A stretch of DNA of 64,000 nt from Candidatus Hydrogenedentota bacterium (lineage in GTDB: Bacteria > Hydrogenedentota > Hydrogenedentia > Hydrogenedentales > JAEUWI01), in contig JACPGE010000056.1 of assembly GCA_016182605.1 (NCBI GenBank), forward strand, positions 189,670-253,669, written 5' to 3'. The notes under the pieces are model-generated. The model saw only the letters and a list, made by a program, of their open reading frames with translations. It did not search any database and was not told the DNA's origin. Made by a program: the position numbers and the translations under genes. Position 1 is the stretch's first letter, and every line of letters starts with the position of its first letter. Positions 1-9,191 of the stretch are shown here, in pieces.

Positions 1-2
1 TC

Positions 3-662
3 CTCGCCCTCATGGCGGCCCCGCAGGTCTGGCTTGCCGAATATTACGGGGGCACCCTCTGGCCCGGCGGCTGGCCCATCGCGGCTCAAGCGGCACTGGC
101 CATCGTACTGGGGGATTTCGGTGGCTATTGGTCCCACCGCCTCGCGCACGAGATTCCCTTCCTCTGGCGCTTTCACGCCTTGCACCACAGCCCGCTCCGG
201 CTCTACTTTGTAAACACGGGCCGCTTCCATCCCATCGACAGCATGAAGAGCACCCTCATGATCGCGCCGCTCCTCATTCTCCTCGGGGCGCCGGAAGAAG
301 TGATGTTGTGGCAGATTGCCTTCACGAACTACGTGGGCATTCTTTCGCACTGCAATATCGAGATGCGGTGTGGCTGTCTCAACTTTCTCTTCAACACCCC
401 CGGGGTGCATCGCTGGCACCATTCGCGTCTGCCCCGCGAGGCCGACAACAACTACGGCGAGAATGTCATGATCTATGACCTTCTCTTCCGGACCCACCTG
501 AACCCGGACCGCCCCCCGCCCGTCGATCTCGGAATCAAGGCGGCCATCCCTTCCGGATTCACCGCACAATTGCTCTCTCCACTCCACTTCGACGCCCTGG
601 AAGCCGAAGGTGCCCGCCTGCGCGCGCTCGCCTCCCTCGAAACGGACACTGCGAACGATTGA
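3..662 (+). CDS. sterol desaturase / fatty acid hydroxylase family protein, 5' end outside window
   Basis: Integral-membrane di-iron oxygenase of the fatty acid hydroxylase superfamily, which hydroxylates or desaturates lipids or sterols. The histidine clusters that bind iron are visible: HRLAHE, then HALHHSP, then HRWHHS near residue 135 of the visible part, in the family's order and spacing. Hydrophobic stretches lie between them. The frame is open to the left edge, so the ATG at base 12 is probably internal and the N-terminal membrane segments are missing. The visible 216 codons make up most of a typical 250-330 residue member. The substrate cannot be told from sequence. The next gene has its own promoter, so this one probably ends a transcript. 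Confidence 0.85.
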   Translation, partial: LALMAAPQVWLAEYYGGTLWPGGWPIAAQAALAIVLGDFGGYWSHRLAHEIPFLWRFHALHHSPLRLYFVNTGRFHPIDSMKSTLMIAPLLILLGAPEEVMLWQIAFTNYVGILSHCNIEMRCGCLNFLFNTPGVHRWHHSRLPREADNNYGENVMIYDLLFRTHLNPDRPPPVDLGIKAAIPSGFTAQLLSPLHFDALEAEGARLRALASLETDTAND

Positions 663-684
663 TTTCGCACCGTCCAATTCCCAT

Positions 685-713
685 TTGACACCCCGCCTTT
701 GCAGTGCTAGCAT
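685..713 (+). promoter_or_regulatory. sigma-70-type promoter for the gene at 801
   Basis: TTGACA at 685-690, a 17-nt spacer and TAGCAT at 708-713. The -10 is preceded by TGC, giving an extended -10. Predicted leader is about 80 nt. Confidence 0.65.
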
Positions 714-800
714 GACAGGAGCTTCACAGCACACACGGGGGGGATCCCGCGGGGCAATTTCGGGACGCATCGCAGCACCTGCTGCACGGAGAGTACACTT

Positions 801-2549
801 ATGCAAGCACGTCACAGCCGTATCTTCTTGTTTCTAATTTCCATCGTGTTGGGTATCGCGCCAGCTATAGGCGCGCAAACGTACTCGCTAAGCGATCCGG
901 TGGCATTGGTCGCGGACAGCTTTTACGACGGCGCGGCCGGGCCAGGTGCGTCCGAGTCCGCATCCGGGCGGCTCATCTTTGCCGGTGAGCCCTCCAAGGC
1001 CGGCGACCGCATTGCCTTTGTGGGGATAGACAGAAGCCTCACGGGCTACGGCTACTATGTGGTGGATATAGGCGCGCCCGAAAGCTGGCGGCGCATCGCG
1101 GGGCCGGTCGGGGGGGATATTGCCACCCCGCTTGGCTGGTCGTCCGATGACAGCCATGTCTTTGCCAATCGCGCCCGCATCAATGTCACAACGGGAGAGG
1201 TGACCCCGGTCAACTATGTTGTGGATGGCAATTCCTATGCGCTCAATGATGGCAACGCCACGGCCAAGTCTTCGGGCAACTGGGTCATCGGCGTGCGGCT
1301 TCACCAAATCATTGCCATGCCCGTGCTTATGGATGGCAGCCTGGATCCCGGCAGAGAATCCACTACCTTGACGAACTTCCCCGATACATCCTCGGGTGTG
1401 GAATGGCCCACGGTGAGTCCAAGCGGGAATCAGATCGGTTTTGCCTGGATGACCTACCTGCCCCTCGTAAACCCCGGAGATCCGGATCTGAGTGATGTCT
1501 ACGTGTTGAAAAACGTGGACGCGATCCTCGCTGCGCCGAAAGAACCGGGAACCTCCATCTCCACGCTCGCGCCCACTTCCCTCAACGATCCCAATATCGT
1601 GACCATTCGGACCACCGAAGACAGTGTGGACAACTTTGCCCACGTCCCCACATTCTCGCAGGATGAGTCGCTCGTCATCTATGGGGAAGACTGGTACAAC
1701 GTCTTCAACGACGACGAGATACTGGAAACCATGGCCGTTGGCAACTGGGATGTGATGATCTCCAGTGCCGATGGCAGTGGTGCGGACTACCGCATTGTAG
1801 ACGAAGATCCCATGAACGTGGAGAACGCCCTCGTCCATGCGGTTACCCCGGGCGGCATCCGCATCATCTATGTGGGAGGCGGTGGCTTTGACATGCGGCT
1901 CTACGCCGTCAGCCTGGAGTCCAACAACGCAGTGGAAGGCGACGACGTCTCCAACACCACCGTGGAGGTGGACTTGGGCGGTGGCGAAATTCTCGAAGTA
2001 AACCTCAACGACAACGCAGTGCAGATACCTGAATCCGCCACGGAGCCGGTGGTCATCGGCGATGCGAGCGAGACCACCGTGGTGCTTCCGCCGGCACAGA
2101 TCGTGGAGTTCCCCTCGGGCGTGCCGCAGGCCATCAGCATCACTACGCCGGTGAATCCCGTGGAAGAAATACAACTTCCTCCGAATGTGGACGCCATTCC
2201 CGTATTGCGTGAATTCGGCCCCTCGGGCACAAACTTCTATCCGCCGGTTCTGATCACCCTTTCCTACACCGACGCCGAAGTTATGGGCCTTATCGAGGCC
2301 AATCTCCAGCCCTTCCTATTCAACAGCACATCCATGCTCTTCGAGCCGCTCAATCCCGCAGACATCGTGGCGCGGGACACAGTCAACAACACCATTACGT
2401 TCAAGGTGAGCCACTTCTCGGTCTATGGTTTGGGCGGGGGAGAGGTGCCGATGCCGCTTTCGGCTTGGGCTTGGGCCGGTGCCTTCATCGGGCTGCTCCT
2501 CGCGGCGCTCTACCGCTTGCGCCGCGGCGAAAAGGCGCTGACTGCCTGA
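801..2549 (+). CDS. secreted, C-terminally anchored TolB/PD40-like repeat protein
   Basis: A 582-residue exported protein of unknown function. Residues 1-25 form a signal peptide ending near IGAQTYS. The middle has TolB/PD40-like beta-propeller blades, for example WSSDDSHVFANR and WPTVSPSGNQIGF, as in periplasmic or extracellular propellers. A beta-rich region follows from about residue 380. The C-terminus has the motif MPLSAWAWAG, a hydrophobic helix and a basic end (RLRRGEK), which resembles a CTERM-type sorting and anchoring signal; which class is unclear. The start is well supported: GGAGAG at 788-793 lies 7 nt before the ATG. It has its own promoter and a strong terminator downstream, so it is monocistronic. 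No catalytic motif is recognised. Confidence 0.8.
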   Translation: MQARHSRIFLFLISIVLGIAPAIGAQTYSLSDPVALVADSFYDGAAGPGASESASGRLIFAGEPSKAGDRIAFVGIDRSLTGYGYYVVDIGAPESWRRIAGPVGGDIATPLGWSSDDSHVFANRARINVTTGEVTPVNYVVDGNSYALNDGNATAKSSGNWVIGVRLHQIIAMPVLMDGSLDPGRESTTLTNFPDTSSGVEWPTVSPSGNQIGFAWMTYLPLVNPGDPDLSDVYVLKNVDAILAAPKEPGTSISTLAPTSLNDPNIVTIRTTEDSVDNFAHVPTFSQDESLVIYGEDWYNVFNDDEILETMAVGNWDVMISSADGSGADYRIVDEDPMNVENALVHAVTPGGIRIIYVGGGGFDMRLYAVSLESNNAVEGDDVSNTTVEVDLGGGEILEVNLNDNAVQIPESATEPVVIGDASETTVVLPPAQIVEFPSGVPQAISITTPVNPVEEIQLPPNVDAIPVLREFGPSGTNFYPPVLITLSYTDAEVMGLIEANLQPFLFNSTSMLFEPLNPADIVARDTVNNTITFKVSHFSVYGLGGGEVPMPLSAWAWAGAFIGLLLAALYRLRRGEKALTA

Positions 2550-2582
2550 GCCGTCAACCGTAGATATGCATCGTCCGGCTTG

Positions 2583-2613
2583 CGCCCCGGGGTGGCACAC
2601 CTTGGGGCGTTTT
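2583..2613 (+). terminator. rho-independent terminator
   Basis: A 12-bp stem (2583-2594 with 2598-2609, two G-T pairs) closed by a 3-nt loop and followed by TTTT. It lies 34 nt after the stop of the propeller gene. Confidence 0.85.
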
Positions 2614-2754
2614 CTATATGCTTGCCGCGCCGGGAGCCGTGGCAGTAGCGGCTCTGGCTATCCGCTATGCCGCGCTGGCTGGACGCCCATGTTTTTTGTG
2701 GCGGCATTCGGTGCAATCCTGTGCCCCATCACGGCCCCAAGGAGTACTTGACCG

Positions 2755-5700
2755 ATGTTACGTCAATTCTCGATCAGTGCAATTCTGATTCTGGCCCCGT
2801 CCACCCTGGCGCTCGACCCCGTGGTGGAAGCGCCGAAGAGCGGCTATGATCCGGGGCTGGCGCCGGCTTCCCCCGAAGGTCAGGACGCCATTGCGCGGTT
2901 CACCATGGAAGCGGGGCTCCGCGTCTCGCTCGTCGCGGCGGAACCCATGCTGGCGAACCCGGTTTGCCTTTACATCGACTACAACAACAAACTCTATGTC
3001 GCCGAGACCTACCGCCACCATCATGGCGTGACGGACATGCGCGGCCATACGGAGTGGCTGATCGATGATCTCGCCGCGCGCACGGTGGAAGACCGTCTCG
3101 TGGCCATGAAGGACAATCTGGGCGACGGCTTTGCCTCCTATTCCAAAGAACAGGATCGCGTGCGCTACCTGGAGGATCGGGACAACGATGGCGTCTTCGA
3201 TCGCTCCACGGTCTTTGCGGACGGGTTTAACGACGCCCTGGCGGGTATCGGCGCCGGGCTCCTCTCGGATCGCGGGGACATTTATTACACCTGTATTCCA
3301 GAACTGTGGCGATTGAAGGACGTGGACGGCGACGGTGTGGCCGATGAGCGCAAGGTGATGAGTTCCGGCTATGGCGTGCACATTAATTTTCTGGGCCACG
3401 ATCTGCACGGACTGCGGAAAGGCCCGGACGGCCGCATCTACTTCTCCATCGGCGATCGCGGGGTCCACATCAAAACCCTGGAAGGCACGATCATCGACGA
3501 TCCGGATACCGGCCTGGTGCTGCGTTGCGAGCCGGACGGCAGCGGCCTGGAAGTGGTGCATCGTGGTTTGCGCAATCCCCAGGAACTCGTCTTTGACGAT
3601 TACGGCAATCTCTTCACCGGCGACAACAACAGCGATGGCGGCGATCAGGCCCGCTGGGTCTGGCTCGTGGAGCAGGGCGACAGCGGCTGGCGCATTGGTT
3701 ACCAGTGGATGAAGACCCCGGTGCTGCGCGGGCCATGGAACGACGAGAAGATGTGGGAGCCGTACCATGAGGGCCAGCCCGCCCACATCCTGCCGCCCAT
3801 CGCCAATATCGGCGCCGGGCCCTCGGGCCTGACCTACTACCCGGGCACAGGACTGAGCGATGCCTACCGGGGGCACTTCTTCCTGTGCGATTTTCGTGGG
3901 GATGCCGACCGCAGTCTGATTCACACGTTCAGCCTGGAGCCCGATGGCGCGTCGTTCAAGGTGGCCAAGCAGCGCCCCTTCATCGAGCACGTGCTCGCCA
4001 CCGATGCCGATTTCGGTGTGGCCGGCGGACTCTATGTTTCAGACTGGACCCAGGGCTGGGATCAGCCGAAGAAGGGCCGCATCTACCGTGTGCAATCTTT
4101 GGGTGAGAATGCGGAAGAGACCGCGGCGGCCCGTGCCCTGCTCGAAGCGGGGATGACGCAGCGCAGCGTGGCGGAATTGGCCGAACTGTTGTCACACGCG
4201 GATCAGCGTGTGCGTCTTGAGTCCCAGTGGGCCCTGGCGGAGCGTGGGGAAGAGGGTCTGCACGCCCTGTTGAACACCGCGAGCAATTGCGAAGTCCTCC
4301 TGGCCCGTCTTCATGGCATCTGGGGCGCGGGGCAGTTCCTGCGCCGTGGTCAATGCGCACCCGATCCGCTCCTGGCGCTCCTCGGCGATGCGGAAGCAGA
4401 GGTCCGAACCCAGGCCGCGCGCGTGCTCGCGGAATCCCACTGCGCCGCCGCCGTGCCCGGTTTCGGCGCCTTGCTCTCCGACGCATCGGCCCGAGTACGT
4501 TTTTTCGGCGCGCAGGGACTGGGGCTCGTTCCGCGTTCCGGCGACCCCGCGATTCAACAGGCGATCATAGCGCTGCTTGCGGAAAACGACAACCTCGATG
4601 CCTACCTGCGCTATGCCGGTGTCATGGCTCTCAAGGCGCAGTTCAGCGTGGACGAACTTGCAGGGTTGCGCGTGCATCCCGCGCCTGCGGTGCGCCTGGC
4701 CGCTGTCCTTGCCCTCCGCCGTCTCGCCGATCCCGCTGTGGCCGGTTTTCTCGGCGACCCCGTGCCGGGCATCATCGTGGAAGCGGCACGCGCCATCAAT
4801 GACGCTCCCATTCCGGGTGCTTACGGCGATCTTGCGGCCCTCAGCATGCGGAGGGACCTGGAGGCATTGGGCGGTGGCGCTCTGGTGCGCCGTGTCTTGA
4901 ACGCCCACTACCACGTGGCAGGCAGGCAAAACGTGGACGCCGTGGCACAACTGGCAGAAGGCCCGTCCCAGACCGAGAGCACGCGCGTGATGGCCCTGAA
5001 CATGCTCGGCCAGTGGGGCAAGCCCTCGCCCCTCGATCCCGTTACGGGCGCCTACCAGCCTTTCGAAACCGGTAGCGTGGACGATGCGCGCGGCGCCGCG
5101 GAACGGATCGTTCGTGCGGCGCTGGAGGAAGCTTCGGGCGATGTGCTCGTGGCCATGATTGAGGTGGTGGGCACACTCGGGCTGGAGGACTTTGCCCCGA
5201 AGCTCACGGCGTTACTTGATGAGCGTGGCATCATGATCAAGACCAAGCTGGCCGCGCTCGATGCGCTTGCGAAGCTCAACGCCCCCGACTGGGAGGCCAC
5301 GCTCCTGCGGACGCTGGAGGCGCGGCAAGGCAAGGTACGCGCATCGGCCCTGACCTATCTGGCCAAGATTGCGCCAGAGAAGGCGGTCGCCCGACTGGAG
5401 TCCACCCTCGTGCAGGGGGAACTGGAGGAGAAGCGGGCCTCGCTGGAACTGATGGGCTACTTCGAAGATCCCGCGATTGGCGCGCTCCTCGCGCAGTGGG
5501 TGGGCAAGCTGGCCGATGGCAGTGCGCCGCCGGAGCTGGCGCTGGACGTCTATCGCGCCGCGGAACGCTCGGAATTTCCCGCGGTTGTGGATGCATTCAA
5601 GGCCTTGACGCTGGCCTACGAAGCGGCGCCCGGCACGAAGTACCAGCTTGCCCTCGTTGGGGGCAATGCTGAGAGCGGGAAGAATGTGTTCCTCACCAAG

Positions 5701-6234
5701 ATCGAGACCTCCTGTCTGCGCTGTCACGCCTACACCGATGCGGGCAGCAGTGTGGTGGGGCCCGACCTGAGTCATGTCGGATCGCGTCTGAAGCGCGAGG
5801 AGCTACTGGAGTCGATCGTGAAACCCAATGCGAAGATCGCCGTGGGTTTCGAGACGGTCATGATCCGCACGAGTGACGGCAAACGCAAGATCGGGCGCGT
5901 CCTGGAAGAGTCCGGAGCGGAGGTGAAGCTGGTGCTCACACAGAACGACGAAGACGAATACGATCCCTTCGCCGATGAATCGGAGAATCCACACAGCACG
6001 GTGGACGTTGTGGCCGAACATGGCGACGGCGGACCGCACCCCGAGTTCAAGACCATCACCATTCCCAAGGATACCATCGCGCACCGGCAGGGAACCCTGT
6101 CCTCCATGCCCGAGGATCTGGTGAAGTACCTGACCCTATCCGAACTCCGGGACCTGGTGGCGTTTCTTGCGGGTAGTGTGGAAGCAGTCCCTGTGGCGCC
6201 GGTGGCCGCCGCACCGGCCGGAGACGGGGCTTGA
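2755..6234 (+). CDS. secreted membrane-bound-dehydrogenase-like protein with HEAT repeats and C-terminal c-type heme domain
   Basis: A 1159-residue exported protein of the PVC-type architecture. Residues 1-20 are a signal peptide. Residues about 40-450 form a glucose/sorbosone-dehydrogenase-like propeller, with segments such as YVAETYRHH, GLRNPQELVFDDYGN and GVAGGLYVSDWTQGWDQ. Residues about 460-960 are HEAT-like helical repeats. Residues about 970-1135 are a cytochrome c-like domain with the heme motif C987-L-R-C990-H991 and the family's GPDLSHVGSRL and IVKPNAKIAVGFE segments. The family is linked to periplasmic oxidation of sugars or other organics; the substrate is unknown. The start at 2755 gives a clean signal peptide. 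The stop overlaps the promoter of the next gene. Confidence 0.9.
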   Translation: MLRQFSISAILILAPSTLALDPVVEAPKSGYDPGLAPASPEGQDAIARFTMEAGLRVSLVAAEPMLANPVCLYIDYNNKLYVAETYRHHHGVTDMRGHTEWLIDDLAARTVEDRLVAMKDNLGDGFASYSKEQDRVRYLEDRDNDGVFDRSTVFADGFNDALAGIGAGLLSDRGDIYYTCIPELWRLKDVDGDGVADERKVMSSGYGVHINFLGHDLHGLRKGPDGRIYFSIGDRGVHIKTLEGTIIDDPDTGLVLRCEPDGSGLEVVHRGLRNPQELVFDDYGNLFTGDNNSDGGDQARWVWLVEQGDSGWRIGYQWMKTPVLRGPWNDEKMWEPYHEGQPAHILPPIANIGAGPSGLTYYPGTGLSDAYRGHFFLCDFRGDADRSLIHTFSLEPDGASFKVAKQRPFIEHVLATDADFGVAGGLYVSDWTQGWDQPKKGRIYRVQSLGENAEETAAARALLEAGMTQRSVAELAELLSHADQRVRLESQWALAERGEEGLHALLNTASNCEVLLARLHGIWGAGQFLRRGQCAPDPLLALLGDAEAEVRTQAARVLAESHCAAAVPGFGALLSDASARVRFFGAQGLGLVPRSGDPAIQQAIIALLAENDNLDAYLRYAGVMALKAQFSVDELAGLRVHPAPAVRLAAVLALRRLADPAVAGFLGDPVPGIIVEAARAINDAPIPGAYGDLAALSMRRDLEALGGGALVRRVLNAHYHVAGRQNVDAVAQLAEGPSQTESTRVMALNMLGQWGKPSPLDPVTGAYQPFETGSVDDARGAAERIVRAALEEASGDVLVAMIEVVGTLGLEDFAPKLTALLDERGIMIKTKLAALDALAKLNAPDWEATLLRTLEARQGKVRASALTYLAKIAPEKAVARLESTLVQGELEEKRASLELMGYFEDPAIGALLAQWVGKLADGSAPPELALDVYRAAERSEFPAVVDAFKALTLAYEAAPGTKYQLALVGGNAESGKNVFLTKIETSCLRCHAYTDAGSSVVGPDLSHVGSRLKREELLESIVKPNAKIAVGFETVMIRTSDGKRKIGRVLEESGAEVKLVLTQNDEDEYDPFADESENPHSTVDVVAEHGDGGPHPEFKTITIPKDTIAHRQGTLSSMPEDLVKYLTLSELRDLVAFLAGSVEAVPVAPVAAAPAGDGA

Positions 6235-6259
6235 CGTTCTGGCGCGGTGCAAGTAGCAT
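6231..6259 (+). promoter_or_regulatory. sigma-70-type promoter for the DinB-like gene
   Basis: TTGACG at 6231-6236, 17-nt spacer, TAGCAT at 6254-6259. It overlaps the stop codon of the upstream gene and repeats the TTGA-N17-TAGCAT layout seen at 685 and 6774. Confidence 0.6.
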
Positions 6260-6292
6260 TAGTCCGTGCAAAAAACATGAAGGGATTGGGCC

Positions 6293-6760
6293 ATGCGCGC
6301 ATTGGATGCAACTTTTGTCGGGTTGATTACGGAGCGTTTCAACGGGTTGCCCGTGGATGCCCGGCCGAAGTGGGGCAAGATGAACCGCAATCAGGCCATT
6401 GGCCATTTGAACATGACGGCACTCTACGTTCTGGGCAACGGGCCCTCCTTTAACTTTCGCGGAAACCTCCTCACACGCCATGTATTCCGTCCGCTGCTGG
6501 TGAACGGTTGGATGAATTTTCCCCACAACATCAAGCTCCCCGCCCCCAAGGGATTGACGGAGATGCCGCCCCCTCCGGAAGGCACCGTGCCGGAGTTTCG
6601 CGCAAACCTGCTGGATTTCATCCAAAAGCGGGACCAGGGCCTGATTGAGTCGCGGATACACCCCTTCTTTGGCCCGCTCACGCTGAAGGAATGGTCCAAG
6701 TTTCAGGTGGGACACATCCGCCATCACATGCTCCAATTCGGCATCGCGGACGGGATCTAA
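6293..6760 (+). CDS. DinB-superfamily (DUF1569-like) protein
   Basis: A 155-residue protein resembling the DUF1569 branch of the DinB/YfiT four-helix-bundle superfamily, which contains metal-dependent thiol transferases and uncharacterised proteins. Histidines typical of the metal site are visible in GHLNMT (about residue 38) and in HIRHHMLQFG near the C-terminus. The ATG at 6293 follows a purine-rich AAGGGA segment. It stands alone behind its own promoter. The function is unknown; family assignment is by motif and length only. Confidence 0.65.
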   Translation: MRALDATFVGLITERFNGLPVDARPKWGKMNRNQAIGHLNMTALYVLGNGPSFNFRGNLLTRHVFRPLLVNGWMNFPHNIKLPAPKGLTEMPPPPEGTVPEFRANLLDFIQKRDQGLIESRIHPFFGPLTLKEWSKFQVGHIRHHMLQFGIADGI

Positions 6761-6773
6761 GCGCGGAGCCCGC

Positions 6774-6802
6774 TTGATTACGCGCCACGGATACCGTAGC
6801 AT
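6774..6802 (+). promoter_or_regulatory. sigma-70-type promoter for serB
   Basis: TTGATT at 6774-6779, 17-nt spacer, TAGCAT at 6797-6802, 46 nt before the serB start. Confidence 0.6.
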
Positions 6803-6847
6803 ACGCTCCTTTCCAGCCCCATTTGTTGCAGTATCCAGGGTTGATCC

Positions 6848-8068
6848 ATGCGCGAAATTCTCCTTATCTCTGTCCGTGGCGAAGACCGTCCCGGCGTGAC
6901 CTCATCGCTCACCCGCATTCTCGCGGAGCACGACGCCACCGTGCTGGATATCGGCCAGGCCGTCATCCACGAGGGGCTGAACCTCGGCATGATGGTGGAG
7001 GTGCCGGCCACGGACCATTCGTCCGCGCTGCTGAAGGAACTGCTCTTCTGCGCCCACGAGCTGGACATGAAGATCAAGTTCACACCGATCTCGGAGCAAC
7101 AATACGCCCACTGGGTCGAACAGCAGGGGAAGGAGCGCTATATCATCACGATACTCGGCCTGCGCCTCACTGCGCGGCACATTGCCGGGGTGTCGAGTGT
7201 GCTCGCGGCGCATGGGCTCAACATCGACATCATCCACCGGCTCTCCGGGCGCATCCCGCTGGAGCCGGGGAAGAAGGTGCCCTACGCCTGCGTGGAAATG
7301 TCGGTGCGCGGCACGCCGCCCGACGGCACGGCCCTGCGCCAGGCCTTCCTGCTGCTTTCGCATGAGCAGGGCATCGACATCGCGTTTCAGAAGGACGACC
7401 TCTACCGGCGCAACCGCCGCGTCATCGCTTTTGACATGGACTCCACGCTGATTCAGACCGAGGTCATCGACGAACTCGCGGAGGCGGCGGGCAAGCGTGC
7501 CGCCGTGAGCGCCATCACGGAGGCGGCCATGCGCGGCGAACTCGATTTTCAGCAAAGCTTGCGCAAGCGTCTCTCCCTTTTGAAGGGGCTGGATGCCGGC
7601 ACCCTCGCCGGCATCGCGGAGCGCCTCCCGCTTACCGATGGGGTGGAACACCTCTTCCAGACGCTGAAGACCCTCGGCTACAAGACTGCCATCATTAGCG
7701 GCGGCTTCACCTACTTCGGCGAATTCCTCCAGAAGAAGCTTGGGGTCGACTATGTTTTCGCGAACGAACTGGAGATCGTGGACGGCAAACTCACCGGCAA
7801 CGTCGTGGGCGAGATCGTCGACGGCCCGAAAAAGGCCGCGTGCCTCCGCGCCATCGCGGAGCAGGAACACATCAGCCTGCAGCAGGTCATCGCCGTGGGC
7901 GACGGCGCCAACGACCTGCCCATGCTCAGAGAGGCCGGCCTGGGCATTGCCTTCCAGGCGAAGCCGCTGGTGAAGCAAAGCGCGGAACAGAGCCTCAGTT
8001 CGGTGGGGCTGGACGGCATTTTGTACCTGCTGGGGCTCCGCGATCGGGACACCGGCCGGGCGATGTAG
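6848..8068 (+). CDS. serB: phosphoserine phosphatase with N-terminal ACT domains
   Basis: Catalyses the last step of serine synthesis, phosphoserine to serine, in the cytoplasm. Residues about 1-180 hold two ACT-like regulatory domains (it opens REILLISVRGEDRPGVTS). The HAD catalytic domain begins near residue 190 with FDMDSTLIQTEVIDELA, which contains the nucleophile Asp196 and the general acid/base Asp198. HAD motif II (TAIISGGFTYF) and motif III (VAVGDGANDLPML) are also clear. At 406 residues it matches the long, ACT-containing SerB type found in actinobacteria and many Gram-negatives. The ACT domains suggest control by serine or another amino acid. It is monocistronic and followed by a gene-poor region. 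Confidence 0.95.
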   Translation: MREILLISVRGEDRPGVTSSLTRILAEHDATVLDIGQAVIHEGLNLGMMVEVPATDHSSALLKELLFCAHELDMKIKFTPISEQQYAHWVEQQGKERYIITILGLRLTARHIAGVSSVLAAHGLNIDIIHRLSGRIPLEPGKKVPYACVEMSVRGTPPDGTALRQAFLLLSHEQGIDIAFQKDDLYRRNRRVIAFDMDSTLIQTEVIDELAEAAGKRAAVSAITEAAMRGELDFQQSLRKRLSLLKGLDAGTLAGIAERLPLTDGVEHLFQTLKTLGYKTAIISGGFTYFGEFLQKKLGVDYVFANELEIVDGKLTGNVVGEIVDGPKKAACLRAIAEQEHISLQQVIAVGDGANDLPMLREAGLGIAFQAKPLVKQSAEQSLSSVGLDGILYLLGLRDRDTGRAM

Positions 8069-8288
8069 GGCCGGGGGCTTTCATGCTCTATGGCAGGAAC
8101 TTGCACCGGGCTGTGGACGCGATGGACGGTATGGACGTGCGTGAACGAGGGGGGGGAAAGGACTGGGGGAAGAATCAAACCACGAATGAACACCGATGCA
8201 CTCGAATGGGGAGGGGGGAGGTGTTGCGAAACGAGGGGTCGGGGAATGCGGGCGGGACGCCCCACCACACAAGTGGCCGAGTCTGGCT

Positions 8289-8460
8289 GCTCCTCGCACA
8301 ACGAACGCAGGGGATTGCAGGGCAGCGTTCCGGGGACAGCCCCGCGCCGGTGCAGGGCGGCGCTGTGGGGGTAGGGAGATCCGCACCCGGCGGGGGACAG
8401 CCCCTCGAACAAACAGCCCATGCCTCCGGCAAGTCCACGGGCTTCACCGAGCGCTTACCT
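8289..8460 (+). repeat. local direct repeat, long copy
   Basis: Shares about 110 bp with 8922-9030 at high identity. This copy contains an extra segment of about 60 bp bounded by two direct copies of GGGGACAGCCCC (8332-8343 and 8393-8404), as if the short copy had lost it by recombination between the 12-mers. Confidence 0.8.
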
Positions 8461-8921
8461 TTAGATCCCAAGGGGGCTGTCCCTGCCGGCGCTACAAACG
8501 CCGATTCCGCAGCAGCATCCCCCACCGGCGAGGGGCTGTCCCCGGGAACCACGCCGGACAACGCCTGATCTCAATCACTGTCGTCATCGCGACGCATCTG
8601 TCTTCTCGAACGCAGTGAGCGATCTCCTCCTCCAAGAGCCCGGGTGCAAGTAGTCCTTCAGCTCAATCGAACCCGCACACGCCGCTCCGAAGTAGCCCTT
8701 CGCCCGACGAGCGCAGGGATTACTGGGTAAATCACGCTGACTGCGCACCAACTGACCCCTGTCGGTGCAGGTTGCCGGGCGTAAGCGGGAGCGTCTGCAT
8801 TCCAGGGGGCGTGGTTGCATGCGCAAGCCGTGCACTTCGACGCGCCAATCACGACGCTCATCGAGCGACGTGCTACTCTGGAGGCGCTGAAGCGGACTTC
8901 AATCGAGGCTGCGCTAAAGTA

Positions 8922-9030
8922 GCTCCTTGCACGACGAACGCGGGGATTGCAGGGCAGCGTTCGGGGACAGCCCCCTCGAACAAACAGCCCATGCCTCCGG
9001 CAAGTCCACGGGCTTCACCGGGCGCTTACT
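8922..9030 (+). repeat. local direct repeat, short copy
   Basis: Second copy of the unit at 8289-8460, with a single GGGGACAGCCCC at 8963-8974. The last 50 bp differ from the long copy by very few bases. Confidence 0.8.
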
Positions 9031-9050
9031 TCAGTTCCACATTTGCCAGC

Positions 9051-9191
9051 ATGCACGGCGGTATCGCCAGTCAGCCCGTGCTATCCCCTGCCTGGTGAAG
9101 ACCGGCGCCATTGTCTCGCGGAGCACAGCTCAGCGCGTTCCAGGAGGAGCGTGTTGCCAGAAAAGGTTGAAGTGGTGAGACATGCGGGTTA
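9051..9191 (+). repeat. 141-bp dispersed intergenic element, copy 1
   Basis: Aligns without gaps to 51751-51891 in the same orientation. The best-kept parts are the left end (CGGCGGTATCGCCAG) and the right end (TTGAAGTGGTGA and ATGCGGGTTA). It ends inside the last codons of the minus-strand Hsp70 pseudogene. The terminal inverted repeat that is perfect in copy 2 is degenerate here. Confidence 0.8.

Larger units (their letters stand above)
8069..9188. other. gene-poor repeat-rich region
   Basis: About 1.1 kb with no believable gene on either strand; the open frames present lack Shine-Dalgarno sites, domain resemblance and consistent coding bias. It holds a local duplication (8289-8460 and 8922-9030, with a degenerate third copy near 8691-8724). 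It also has five copies of the 12-mer GGGGACAGCCCC or its complement (one with a terminal mismatch), and one end of the 141-bp dispersed element. Confidence 0.6.

Noticed and set aside
888..2174. 428-codon minus-strand open frame
   Set aside because: Shadow of the plus-strand propeller gene; His/Gly-rich translation, no domain and no ribosome site.
8069..9188. Possible CRISPR or tandem-repeat array
   Set aside because: Only two full repeat units plus a fragment, irregular spacing and no short regular spacers; it is a local duplication.
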